Shown here: positions 24,174 through 34,980 of the stretch, piece by piece | Layout of the letters: each line of letters opens with the position of its first letter | Numbering within the stretch: position 1 is the first letter of the stretch | DNA from: Neurospora intermedia | Lineage: Eukaryota; Ascomycota; Sordariomycetes; Sordariales; Sordariaceae | Length of the DNA stretch: 64,000 nt | Direction of reading: 5' to 3' | Assembly (NCBI GenBank): GCA_037102815.1 | Contig: BTPP01000008.1 | Coordinates: 1,488,001-1,552,000 of the forward strand | Program-made: the position numbers and the translations under genes | Notes under the pieces: generated by a model | What the model was told of the DNA's origin: nothing | Databases searched by the model: none | The model's input: the letters and a program-made list of their open reading frames with translations, nothing else

Positions 24174-24827
24174 CTTTACGTTTTCTTCTTCGTTTGTGAT
24201 TGAGAGAGGAGTGGGCTTGATAGATGTAAGAGTGTCTAATTCACACAAACCGAATGTGATGTTTGAACGAGGTTCAGTTGCAGTTGATCGGGCGGCCACG
24301 AGGGCCAGCAGCAACGATAGAGGTAGGTAGTGCGTGGAGGTGGTTCCTTGCCCCGCTATGAGAGCAGCTCTGTGGGGCAGAATTTTGCGGGCTTCCAGGG
24401 GTCGCTTCCTTCGTCGCTTTCTCCCTGGGCTGTTCGCTGCAGGCGGGGTACATGCCCCGGGATCCTAGAAGTAGTAAACAGTGACTTCACTTTCTCCTGA
24501 CAACCATTTTCTTCACTTTTTCTCGACAACATAGATAGGTCCATTGAGGAGCAAACCCTCGAACTGACCATCTTGTTGCGAGAGAAACACACGGCGTAGC
24601 GGCTTACTGGGTTGGGTATAACGGAAAACTGTACTGGAAGCGACATTTCACCCTTCCGTTCTCTTCAAACTCTCTTGTCAGTTGCCACTATCACTGAGTG
24701 GCACCTCAACTTTTCGCGTTATACATAAAAACGGTCACCCCAGCAACCTCTACCAAACAAACACCCATATTTCTTCACCTCATCAACAAACCTCAACCCA
24801 CACTCGCAGAGGAGCACCATCACCATC
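24174..24827. promoter_or_regulatory. Shared divergent promoter region, Pfd5 / MYND-SET gene
   Basis: A 654-base gap between two diverging start codons, holding both promoters and leaders. I cannot name a factor site in it. Confidence 0.5.
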
Positions 24828-26655
24828 ATGGCGCCCTCACTGCCACCTCCCATCCCCAAAACCCGCGTCGGCGGCATCCCTGGCGTTGACCGGGGCCGCA
24901 GCCTCTTCTCCACGGAGCGCTTCGGCGCCGGTGAAACCATCGCCATCATCGACAACCCCTTGCTCGCTCTCCCAGACGACGCCAACATGCGATCGACCTG
25001 CAACTACTGCCTCTATGTCAGCGGGACGATCGAGTTCGAGGGCGATGTGGAAGCGGGGCCCCGGACGTGCAAGGCGTGCACGGGCTGCAAGGCGGCCGTG
25101 TACTGCAACGCCGAGTGCCAGCGGGCGCACTGGAAGCTGGTGCATAAGGCCGAGTGCAAGATGTTCAAGCGAATCAAGGAGCGGACGGGCAAGGACTGGT
25201 TGCCAACTCCCGTGAGGGCGGTGGCGCAGGTGATGCTGTTGTTGAAGGCTGGGGATGAGGAGACTGTCAAGGCGTTTGGGCCTGGCGGTACGTTGGAGAG
25301 TAATGTGGAGGGGTTCAAGACTGATGAGGGCTTGTGGGGTGATTTCGAATTGCAGGCCACGGGCGCGGTGGTTTATGCGGGTTTGTTGCAGAGTGATGAG
25401 ACGTTGAAGCAGGCTATGGAGGTTTTGTGCAAGGTGAGTTTGATGTGGAAGTCTGTTGTGTATCGACGTGTGATGTGAACTGACTAGTGCGGCGGCCTTA
25501 GATCCAAACGAATGCGTTCAACAGGTTTGACGCCGACACGGGACAGGCGGGCATCTACCTTCACCCAAGTCTTTCTATGGTCAATCACTCTTGCGTGCCA
25601 AACGCCTACATCACTTTCGAGAAGCGCAAGGCCGTTCTCAAGGCGGAGAGGGATCTTGAACCGGGCGACGAGATTTTGATTTCATATATCGGTATGGTAA
25701 CCCCATTCGCTAGCATGGATTTCCTCGTCTTCTAACATGCCAGCCAGATCACACTATGCCTCGCCGTGCAAGGCAAGAGAGTCTTCGACTCTATCACTTC
25801 CAGTGCAATTGTATTCGTTGCAAAGACGATTTGAATGCCTACGAAGTCATCCAGGCTTGCGGCGTTTCTCCGGGTGTTAAGTGGCTAAACTCGTCCAGTT
25901 TCCAGCCAGATGTCGCCAGCCTGGTTCCTGCTTACGTCGAAAGGTCAAAGACAGTACCAAAGTCAAAGATCGAGGAAATACACTGGAAGTGTATGGAGTT
26001 GACTTGCATTGTTCAGGGGGATCCTATTGAGAATGCACGAGCCCAGTGGGAACTTTGCAAACCTCTCAGGGACGCCCAGCTGTGGGCTCTCGATCCCCTT
26101 CCTCCCACGATTCTCAGGATAGCTACCATGCTGGGTTCTAACCGTACTACTCTAGCCAAGGCGATTCCTCTGCACTGCTTCATGGCGTTGGAATGCTACC
26201 CCTTCAAGTACCCGGCATCATTCACGCCTTTCAGGGTCAAAACACTGATGACAATTGCAAAGCTCCTGTCCGCGGCGGGAGATTTGACCTATAGCGGCGA
26301 TCTTGCTCGGTACTGCGACCACGAGGGTGTTATTGGGGTTCTGGCAACCGCCGACATAGTTTCTATGACCGAGGTCATCCTTCGGCTGGTCAGGCAAAAC
26401 GGCGTCATAGGGGGTGTGGCATCGTGGGACGTCTTATTCGGAACCAAGGAAATGTTGCGCGACATCGGAGAGCTACAGGAGCGCGACGAGAACGACGCCG
26501 CTATGGTCAAGCATTGGGCAAACAATTTGCAAGATCCTGTGAGCAAAGCCTTCTGGGAGAACGTTGTGCTCAAGCCGATCAAACAGCTCGCGAGTTTCGC
26601 AATTGAGATCATCGAGGCTGAACTGGGAGGCAACAAGAGTCTGGCTCGGAAGTAA
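24828..26655 (+). CDS. SMYD-like protein with MYND zinc finger and SET domain
   Basis: Three exons, 24828-25433, 25502-25691 and 25748-26655, give 567 residues. The start ATG follows CACCATC. The SET domain is split by the MYND finger, as in SMYD proteins: an early SET strand (GRSLFSTERFGAGETI), the finger with ligands C58, C61, C84, C87, C93, C97, H106 and C110, then the SET core with the cofactor-site motif MVNHSCVPNAYI and GDEILISYID, and a post-SET zinc cluster (CNCIRC). The C-terminal 290 residues are helical, TPR-like, with no further motif. Such proteins methylate lysine on histones or other proteins using S-adenosylmethionine; the substrate here is unknown. The second and third exons carry the SET core, so the splice sites are well fixed. 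It converges on the Mis18-like gene with only 72 bp between stops. Confidence 0.88.
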
Positions 26656-26727
26656 ACCCGAAAAAAATCAAAGATATTTCAGTCCTTTCTCCGCACCTAG
26701 ACTCCCTTTCCTTACTTGGCCGACAGG

Positions 26728-27791
26728 CTAGTCTGAGGTGTCTAGGTGCATCCCGGCTGTACGCCTCCTTGTGCAGCGGCGTCGGGCGAGGCAAGGCGAA
26801 GTGTCGATAGCTGGCGTACTTGGCAACTCTCCTGCAATTTCTGTTTCAGGAAGCTCGGCCTCCGACGAGGTCCGTTTGTGACAGTTGGGAGATGTCAGAT
26901 CCTTGACAGTTTGCTGGTCACCCTCGAGCCGCTGCACCTTGCTCTTGAGAATATCGAAGTCTATCTGGAGACTTTCGATAGAGCGCATGTCGCTCAACAT
27001 GCGTCTCAAGTCTGCATTTTCGGCACGAAGTGTTGCAACTTCATTCTCGTCGTTGGTGGTGGAAACGCTATTGTTGACTTCTGATGCTATGTTATGAACA
27101 TGAACTAGGAGGTCAGAGACCTGGGACCTAAGCCCCGCCAGTTCTTGTTGCAAATGGCTTCCGACTTTGGTCAATCCGTTGCTCGCTTGTCTGGGGAGCT
27201 CGTTCTTCGATAAGGCATTGTTGACAACTCCCACCCGGGGAGAAGTGCCACTTTCCCCTAGTGTCTCAGCCGAGCTAACTGTGCTGATTATGCTAGAGGG
27301 CTCTGTGTCGTTGAAGACGCGATCGATGAGGAAGGTACTTTTCTTGCCCGCGTCGTCGTATAGGACAATTCTGCCATCAAAAAATAGGATTTGATTTCTA
27401 AAAGGTTATGTTAGGCACTGCCTTCTACCATATGTTCCACGCCAATGATCATATTTGACTTGCCTATCGAGCACATGATTCTCGGGCGTTTCGACGCATT
27501 TTAGCCCAAGGAACGCGGAACAACTGACACAGGCTATGATTTGCAGTCGACTACAACACATCCGAATAAGTAACAACATCAGACATGGAGTGTTTAATTG
27601 ATACGGACTTACCATTTCTCTAACAAGGTACCCGGCTCTCCATAAACTGTGCTTCTCTTGTGGCATACGTCCAAATCTTTCCTTGGTACGATGCTAGGAC
27701 CCAAATACATGCCGATTTCATACCACAGGTTGATGAATTTGCCTATGGTGTTCCGGCAATGTTTGCAACGGCAGAGCACCGGCTCCGCCAT
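26728..27791 (-). CDS. Mis18-like centromere protein (yippee-type zinc domain plus coiled coil)
   Basis: Three exons, 27791-27613, 27550-27464 and 27397-26728, give 311 residues. Intron 1 is 62 nt (GTAAGT..TAG). Intron 2 (27398-27463) only keeps the frame if it uses the GC donor in AG|GCAAGT, the usual form of a GC-AG intron, with a CTAAC branch site and TAG acceptor. The first about 120 residues form a Mis18/yippee fold: zinc pair C9-x2-C12 followed by RNTIGKF, then a second CxxC in ACVSCSAFLGLKC, and the closing strands ILFFDGRIVLYDD. A coiled coil follows (about 165-250: TLRAENADLRRMLSDM, IDFDILKSKVQRLEGD), the layout of fission yeast Mis18, which primes centromeres for CENP-A loading. Another yippee-like protein is the alternative. 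Divergent from the Rex1 gene. Confidence 0.65.
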
Positions 27792-28538
27792 GCTGAACTA
27801 TGGATGTGGAGGGCAATGTCAAGCGGCCTGCTGCGAAATAACTCAGGAGTTCAGGAATGAGAAAGGAACGATATAGTGATGCCCTGCGTATCGGGAGATC
27901 AGAATCGTGGAGCGTGGGCGTCGGAATTAGATCACGCACATTGTTGCTTGAGCTGAAATCGAATTGGAAATGTGCTGGAGATGACTCGAACAACTCAGCC
28001 GTGTACACTTTGAAGATTTTTCACATCATGGAAAATTTGGACGCTCACTTGGTTCTCAACAAAGGACAACAAAGGAAGGAGCCATCGTATAAGTCGTTTG
28101 ATAGTAGAGATGGTCTTGGCACTACAGGGGATTGAAAGCTGTAGGCGCCACCTTCTTGGACGATAACATGTGGCTTGACTAGGTAGGTACCTCTACCTCT
28201 AGGTATGCCCGATAATGACAGTGAAGTCCGCCACACTGGATGTTGCAGTGGAGCTCTGCCTGCAAACACTGCGCCGTGAGTCGCTCCACCCAATCTTAGC
28301 GTGCCTGGGGTTTGACAGGCACGAACAAGGGTGTCTTTCTTTTTGGTTTAATCCGACTTCAGTGACTTCGTGCCAACTTCAGACGTCCACTTTCATCGAT
28401 GTTTTCCCCAGTTACATAAAACTTGAACAATTTCGTTTCACTTTCACTCCCTAATTCCTTCTCTTTTGCCATCCCTTCTGCGCCTGCACTTCCGTGCAGT
28501 TTTCAGGTCACACTCCCCTCAGAGGAAGCGCAGTCATC
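27792..28538. promoter_or_regulatory. Shared divergent promoter region, Mis18-like / Rex1
   Basis: A 747-base gap between two diverging start codons. It contains one GTAGGTACCTCTACCTC-type string at about 28182-28200, similar to the motif cluster in the 41-49 kb desert. No gene is visible. Confidence 0.5.
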
Positions 28539-30692
28539 ATGAGCAGAAAAAAGAACAAGAGTAAAGGTCAGCGCGGCGTTGCGGCTGCCTTGGCCACCTT
28601 TCAGGGCGACTCCATGGCCATTGATACCGAAGTCACCAGCGTTCAAGATTCGACTGCTCCGACAGACGGTGAATTGACGTCTGCCACAATTTCGGCTGGT
28701 CTTAAACGGCCATGTCCCGAAGATGACCATGAAGACGGCGGCGGGTGGCAGACAATCGAAAATGGCCGGCCGGTAAAGAAACTCAAGAAGATTCCTGGCC
28801 AGGAATCCAAGCGCTATCCCGGCATTCACTTTTCGACCCAGGCCAGGCTTTTTTCCAAGATCAACGTCTCTTCTTTACGCGACCTGATCCTGTACATCTT
28901 TGCCGATGGCCCTGCGCCGCAATGGGTGTCTGTCAAGCATCGCCCCGAGTTCAGAAAGATTGTGGCCATCATGGTACCGGGTCTTGACGAGGCCATGTTC
29001 AAGAACGGTCTTGACTTCTCCGCCTACACCGGTCCCACTCTTGATCAAGCGATCTCCGGTGGCGGCGCCCCTGATCCTGATGAGTACTATCCACGCGAGC
29101 TCAAGAAGGAACTGTTACCCGAAGTCCTACAGCCCTTCGCCGACATGTTCCCGCATTTGTGGCCTGTAAAAGCTCCAGGTGACGACAAGTATGGCAAGTT
29201 GCACTCGCCAATGCCTGCAATGCTTACCGCGCCCCTGCCCAAGAGCAAGGGAACGGGAATCCAGCCCGTATCCGAGCCCCACGGCTGGAAAAATCAGCGA
29301 ACACGCATTACCGAGTTTTTGGCCACCAACGAGGAGCTGATGGAGCATGGCTTCCCCGTTCACCCAGCTATGCTGAACCCAGGGGAGAAAAGAGACAAGT
29401 TCAAGGACCCCGAAGGCTGGGTACACACGAGGGTCGAGAATCTTGAGGATGGAAAGGTCCCCGAAGGCGAAGTGCAGCAGGGCAGTGTCACCGCAGGCCG
29501 GGAAGTCTATGCCCTCGATTGCGAGATGTGTATGACAGGGGAAGCCGAGTATTCACTTACCAGAATCAGCTTGGTCTCTTGGGACGGTAGTGTTGTTCTT
29601 GACGAGCTTGTCAAGCCGGACAAGCCTATCATTGACTACGTGACCCGGTTTTCAGGTATCACCAAAGAAATGATCGACCCTATTAACACGACATTGAAGG
29701 ATATCCAGGCACGCTTGCTCGACATTCTTGGTCCTCGCTCGATTCTCCTCGGACATTCGCTTGACTCTGATCTTAAGGCACTCAAGCTCGCTCACCCCTT
29801 CATTGTCGACACCTCGCTTCTCTTCCCGCACCCTCGCGGACTTCCTCTCAAACAATCGTTGAAGTACCTCGCACAAAAGTTCCTTAATCGCGAAGTCCAA
29901 AAGGGTGGTGGAACCAACGCCGGACACGACAGTATCGAAGACGCCAAAACGTGTCTCGACCTTGTCAAGAGGAAGTGCGAGAAGGGCAAGGCATGGGGTG
30001 CCGGAGAGAGCCAGGGCGAGAACCTCTTCAAGCGCCTCGCTCGCGCTGGTACGGCATATCGCTCGACCGCTGGGCCGGAGGCCACGGGCGGTGCTCCTGT
30101 CGGTAAGAGCAGTGCAGCTGTTGACTGGGGTGACGTAAGCAGAAGCGCCGGTAACGCCGCCACTGTCACAATTTCCTGCAGATCCGACGCCGAGGTTGAA
30201 GCCGGCATCCTCCGCGCCGTCAAGGGTGATCCCGACGGCCTCGAAGTTCCCGGCGGCGGTGTCGACTTTGTCTGGGCACGCATGCGTGAGCTCGAGGCCC
30301 TCCGAGGATGGTGGAACCGCAACAAGCTCGTCTCCCAGGACGCTGGCGGCCCGCCGGCTCTCACTGATGGTGATAAAAAGGAGGATGAGGAGGAAGAACA
30401 GGATGATGCCATATCACCCCTTGAGACCTGCCTGAAGACGCTCGGCGAGCGGTTGAAGCGCATCTACGACAATCTCCCGCCCTGCACGGCTTTCATCGTC
30501 TACACCGGCACTGGTGACCCGCGCGAAATGAGCCGGCTGCAGGCCATGCAGGCCCAGTTCAAGAAGGAGTACAACACGCCTGGCTCTAAGTGGGACCAGC
30601 TTAGTGTGCAATGGACGGACCGGGAGGATCAGGCTCTGCGTCGGGCTCTGAAGGTGGCGAGAAGCGGCATTGGCTTCATTGGAGTTAAATAA
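28539..30692 (+). CDS. Rex1/Rnh70-type RNA exonuclease
   Basis: Single exon, 717 residues from the ATG at 28539 (context CATCATGAGC). Residues 1-90 are low complexity and basic. Residues about 95-320 hold the Rex1-specific helical region, including PEFRKIVAIMVPGLD and EPHGWKNQRTRITEFLATNEEL. The DEDDh 3'-5' exonuclease domain spans about 323-500: ALDCEMC (Asp327, Glu329), then SILLGHSLDSDLKALK and HDSIEDAKTCLDL with the catalytic His and last Asp. A further 200-residue C-terminal region (CTAFIVYTGTGDP) is usual in the longer fungal members. Yeast Rex1 trims 5S rRNA, 5.8S precursors and tRNA 3' ends in the nucleus. The lack of introns sets this gene apart from its neighbours. Rex3 and Rex4 were considered but lack the N-terminal region seen here. 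Confidence 0.88.
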   Translation: MSRKKNKSKGQRGVAAALATFQGDSMAIDTEVTSVQDSTAPTDGELTSATISAGLKRPCPEDDHEDGGGWQTIENGRPVKKLKKIPGQESKRYPGIHFSTQARLFSKINVSSLRDLILYIFADGPAPQWVSVKHRPEFRKIVAIMVPGLDEAMFKNGLDFSAYTGPTLDQAISGGGAPDPDEYYPRELKKELLPEVLQPFADMFPHLWPVKAPGDDKYGKLHSPMPAMLTAPLPKSKGTGIQPVSEPHGWKNQRTRITEFLATNEELMEHGFPVHPAMLNPGEKRDKFKDPEGWVHTRVENLEDGKVPEGEVQQGSVTAGREVYALDCEMCMTGEAEYSLTRISLVSWDGSVVLDELVKPDKPIIDYVTRFSGITKEMIDPINTTLKDIQARLLDILGPRSILLGHSLDSDLKALKLAHPFIVDTSLLFPHPRGLPLKQSLKYLAQKFLNREVQKGGGTNAGHDSIEDAKTCLDLVKRKCEKGKAWGAGESQGENLFKRLARAGTAYRSTAGPEATGGAPVGKSSAAVDWGDVSRSAGNAATVTISCRSDAEVEAGILRAVKGDPDGLEVPGGGVDFVWARMRELEALRGWWNRNKLVSQDAGGPPALTDGDKKEDEEEEQDDAISPLETCLKTLGERLKRIYDNLPPCTAFIVYTGTGDPREMSRLQAMQAQFKKEYNTPGSKWDQLSVQWTDREDQALRRALKVARSGIGFIGVK

Positions 30693-31417
30693 GGTTCTGG
30701 GCTCTGGGCCTCCGAGCTAGGATGCTGGAGAAAGAAGGATTAATATCCGTGGGAGGTGGTTTCCAGGGTAGCTGTTGGCGTGAACATGGTTATGGATGGC
30801 AGCGAAGAGCTTATTAGATGACATCAAGACAGTGTAGACCTTATGGCTTTGCTTGGTGCGTCAACAATGGTTTATAGAATATCGTCAAGATACATACTTC
30901 GAAGCCTCGGGCTCTACGAACATTTATTTCTTTTTACGAAGTTTACCAAAAATTTAGAGAAGGCGACGTCTTGAGTCTTCAGCATCCATTACCAGTATCA
31001 CAGTTCGTTGAGGTCCAGTGATACACGTGCGGTTGACCAGGAGCCTCAGCTTTGCACACCTTCATTAGATCTACTCTTCTATTTCTGGTTGACGGTACAT
31101 ACTCGCAAGGTAGCGATCCCAAATTTGTGGATATGAAAACGAGCAAGGTATGGCAAGGAAACGCAATGCAGATTCTTTCAGAAGCCTATGTATCGTATCT
31201 ATCTATGTATGTGTTTGTGAACACAAATCCGCTTTTCTCCGCTCACCATCGTGAAGCAAGAAAGAAACACACGACATCCAGCAAATTCAAAACCAGACTC
31301 ACCACTAACCGAAAAGCACCAAGCCCCATCTTCGACTTTTCACTCCCCAACACACGCTATTAACAACCCCGACAAGCCAGCTACATTCGCTTGGTACAGT
31401 ACTTGATATTTGTATAT
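30693..31417. other. Convergent intergenic region, Rex1 / PEX5
   Basis: About 730 bases of AT-richer DNA past the Rex1 stop, holding its 3' end. A 103-codon plus-strand frame is open but has no motif. No gene is visible. Confidence 0.5.
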
Positions 31418-31624
31418 TCACCAAAACTCCCTATAATCATCCGAACATAGTGTACTCGCCTCACTCGAGAGGTAACCCTCGTCCAAGTCTTCATCACACC
31501 ACTGCTGCTCCTCCTTCAAGGCCTCCTTCATCTCGACATCAACATCGTAGTAAACATCCTCCATAGCGTCATACCCATCCATCCACTCAAGCGTCTTTGC
31601 TTTCAACTCCAACTCTGACTCACT
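31418..31624 (-). other. In-frame open extension after the PEX5 stop codon
   Basis: Directly after the PEX5 TAG (31627-31625) the same frame stays open for 68 more codons to a TGA at 31418. The extension is strongly acidic (23 Asp or Glu, 5 Lys or Arg), contains WMDGYDAMEDVYYDVDVEM and ends SDDYREFW. It has no start ATG near its head. It could be chance, a stop-codon read-through tail, or an alternative last exon: a GTGAGT donor-like site overlaps the last codons of PEX5 at 31641-31636. I cannot tell which. Confidence 0.4.
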
Positions 31625-33611
31625 CTAAAAATCAAACTCACCACGGAAGATCTCCGGATCCACGCCCGTAGTAACCTTCTCCGCCAGATCTCTCCGTCCC
31701 ATCTGCGTGAACACGCGACGGAGAGTGTCGTAAAGGGTCGTGCTCCTGTTCTGCGTCATCATGTTATCGATACGCGAGTCGCTATCACCCGCATTGCCGC
31801 CCAGCAGCTCGCGCGCCTTCTCGCGCCCGCTCTTCTCTACGGACTTGTGCATGTCCAGCGCTGCGAGCAAGTGACCCGCGGCCTCAGCATGGCAGCCGAT
31901 GTTAATGCACGAGACGCCAAGGTTGTAGCGGGCGCGGACAAAGTTGGGGTGGATGGCGAGGGCCTTTTCGTAGGCGGCGATGGCCTCCTCGGAGCGGCCG
32001 CTGTTGGCGAGAGTGGCGCCCAGCCGGTTCCAGAGCAGGTGGATCTGTTCGCGCTGGTTGGAGGTACCGAGCTCGGTCGAGTGCAGCGCCGACTGGAAGC
32101 AGTCGACCGCCTTGTCGTAGTCCTCGGCGCCGTAGAACAGGACGCCTAGGCCGACCTGCACGTCGGGGTCCATGTGATCGCCATCGGGAGCGAGGCGGGC
32201 CGCCTCGAGGAAGAGGTTGGTGACGCGCTCGTGCAGCTGGGCGCGGTCGGTGAAGCCCATGTCGGCGGCCGAGGAAAGGTTACTGGGTGAGATGACGCTG
32301 GGGTACTTGGTCGACAGCCAGCGCTCGAGCGTGCGGTAGGCGGTGCTGTCGTAGCCCTCGTTGGTGTAGGAGACGGCTAGGCCCATCATAGCAGAGAGGT
32401 TATTGGGGTCGAGCTTCATGGCACGCTCGAGAGCACGGATGGCAGCTTCTTCCTTCTCGTTCTGGGCTTGCGTCTGTCCGAGGTAGACCCACGCCTCGGT
32501 GTGGTCGGGGTTCTTCTGGACCGCAGCCTCGAAGGCCAGAGCAGCTAGCGACAGGTTCCCGCCCTCCTTCATGATACGAATACCCTCTTCGAATGGGTTT
32601 GGTGTCTCCCGGAAGAGGTTATCTTCCTCGAAGAGGTACTCCTGCACGATAGGGTCCGCGCCGAGCCTGCCGTTCAGCGTCCAATCTTCCTTTTCCAGGT
32701 TCTCACTGTCGAACTTGGCGAAGTCGTCCTGGACATCAATCTCGTCCAGCTCCTTCATGGCGTCTCTTTCGGCCTGGATACCGCGCCAGATCGATTCGAG
32801 ATCGCCAGCACCAGTCTCGGAGTGAAGTAGCGCCTCGTCCATCTTGTTGAGCTCGGGCTCCATGGCACGGGCCTCGTCACCATTGATCTCCAACTGAGCA
32901 AAATGCTCTTCCCACTTGTTCTGGTCGAGCTCAACAACCTTGCCCTTGCCCTTGCCCTCGGGCTGTAGTTGTTGCTGGGGGATGTTGTGCATCTGAGGGC
33001 CGTGCATGCCGACCATGGGCTGATACATGGGTCGCTGCATCATGTTGTAGTTCATGTTGCCCATACCCATCATGCCACCACCCATCATGGGGCGCTGAGC
33101 AGGCATCTGGCTGGCGGTGGCCGGCGCCGCGGCGGGGTGCATCTGCTGGAACTTTGAAAACTCATCGGCGCTGAACTGAGTGCCAGGCGGCGCATTGAAG
33201 GCGGCTTCCATAGCCGCCTGTGTGTTGTGGAAGTCCTGAGCCCATGCTGGCGAGGCGTTCGGGGCGCGCATGTGGGCGGCTTGGTTCGGGTCGAGGTGAA
33301 GCATATGTCCTTGTTCGAGAGGCATATGAGCCATCTCCGGCGTTTGATTTAGGAATCCGTTCACCATCTGTTCATGAGAATCGTCATGTCAGCCAAGAGC
33401 GCATGCCTTGCCGTCAACAATATCCATGAAGATTCCTTACCTCATCTTGGCCAGGCCCGCGGTTGATACTCCGGAAGCCACCAACCGCAGCATTGGGACC
33501 TCTGTTGGCAAGTCTGTCATGTTGGAGGCTCTTGTCGTCTCCAACATGCTTGGTGAACTGACTGAGCGGGTTGCCCGCCGTCGAACACTCGGCTCCACCC
33601 ATGAAAGACAT
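31625..33611 (-). CDS. PEX5: PEX5, peroxisomal targeting signal 1 receptor
   Basis: Two exons, 33611-33441 and 33367-31625, give 637 residues. The 73-nt intron runs GTAAGG..CAG. The N-terminus MSFMGGAECSTAGNPLSQF carries the conserved Cys9 that is mono-ubiquitinated for receptor recycling. The disordered half has WxxxF motifs for PEX14/PEX13 binding (W99-F103, W209-F213) and a Met/Gln-rich stretch at about 145-190. The C-terminal half has seven TPR motifs from about residue 320 (ALAFEAAVQKNPDHTEAWVYLGQT, AIRALERAMKLDPNNLSAMMGLAVSY, VGLGVLFYGAEDYDKAVDCFQSAL, AIAAYEKALAIHPNFVRARYNLGVS). The family C-terminus FRGEFDF is intact. The cytosolic receptor binds SKL-type C-termini and docks at the peroxisome. 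An open extension follows the stop codon. Confidence 0.95.
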
Positions 33612-34980
33612 TTTGAAGATGTTGGATATTAATGCGACAATGGCGATGTTACGGCGAGAGTTGACAAGCCCAAGAGGGAAGACGAGATGCGCAGCTCTTG
33701 TACACTTTCTGGTAGACGAAGTAGAGCGATATGCGGTCGACTGTTGGGAAAGCAGCGGCCCGCGCAAGTTGTAGAGGCAGGCTGGAAGTAGCGGTAGCTA
33801 GGTAGATTTTTGCGCAGGGCAAAGGGAAGGATGACTTTAGTTTGGAAGAGGAAAAGAAACTAAAAAAAAAAACTTTGGAAGTAACAGACAAGCCAGGCAC
33901 GGGCGTGGGCTCGTGGAGTTTATTAATTAGTGATCAAGCGGCGGTGTCCAGAAGTTGTCCAGGTGAAAGATTGAAAGAAGTTGACCGACTCTCGCGGGAT
34001 GTGTGGCAGGTGTGCTGTCTTGTAAGTAACGACGGGAGCCCACGGATGCACGGGCGGGTTCCTGTCTGGGTCCATATGTGGATGGCAGCAGCGTGGTTAG
34101 AAATCGGGCTCTGCATGCATCTGAAGTGAGTTGGAACCTTGGGCGCCAAAAGCTCACTCAGGGGCACAAGGGGGGGGCACCGCCGTGCGCCACCTGAACA
34201 GCTGGAAATGCCGAGGCAGCCAGGGCACCTCAGCCAGCCATCATATCCACCGCGCTCTTGGTCTTTTTGGGCTCTGGCAGTTGCCGGCCACACCTCAGGC
34301 ACTTGTTGGCCGCGGCTATTACTGGTAACCCCGCCAATGGAGTGTTGTCAACCACACCTCACATGGAGCCGAACCCCAGCCCGGCCCGTGGAGTACACCC
34401 CCGCCCCCGCCCCCGGACCCATCATCGATCCCTTCGTTCCTTCAAACGACAGTCGAGAACAATCGGACGACAGCAAAGTGCGGAAATCACACTCACATGC
34501 CGACAGCACGGCAATGCACGCAAGTTGAAAGGGAAAATGAACAATCAAACGATGCTTTTCGAGCAGATCGTCACGTCACTCATACGGGATGCAGGACGCA
34601 AAGAAGGCACAGAAGACCACCCCTCTATTCGTACATATGTACAGCGATATAACCAACAGAAAATGGTAAACGAAAACAACTAGTCGCAGTAAGAAGAAAG
34701 AAGAGAAGATTTTTCGTAGTTGTACAGGTATCATTGCAAGCAAAAGGTCAGGATGATGTACGCAGAGTGATCGTACTGCAAAGGCGCCACAACACCAATC
34801 CCACAGTTTCCCAATCCCAATGTGCCCCAATTTTGGCAACATTTGTCAAGAAACACAACCGGCCTCTTTTCTTTTTGAAAACCGAACTTGCCCAGTTTTG
34901 CCCTCCATTACATCCGTTTCCCATCCTCTTCACCCAGTCATGTCGTAACCATTACATGCCCTCGATTGCGGCTTGTTAGT
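33612..34980. other. Intergenic, PEX5 promoter
   Basis: About 1.4 kb between the PEX5 start and the stop of the mitochondrial RRM gene. Open frames up to 141 codons overlap each other and have no motif. Presumably the PEX5 promoter and leader plus the 3' end of the RRM gene. Confidence 0.5.
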
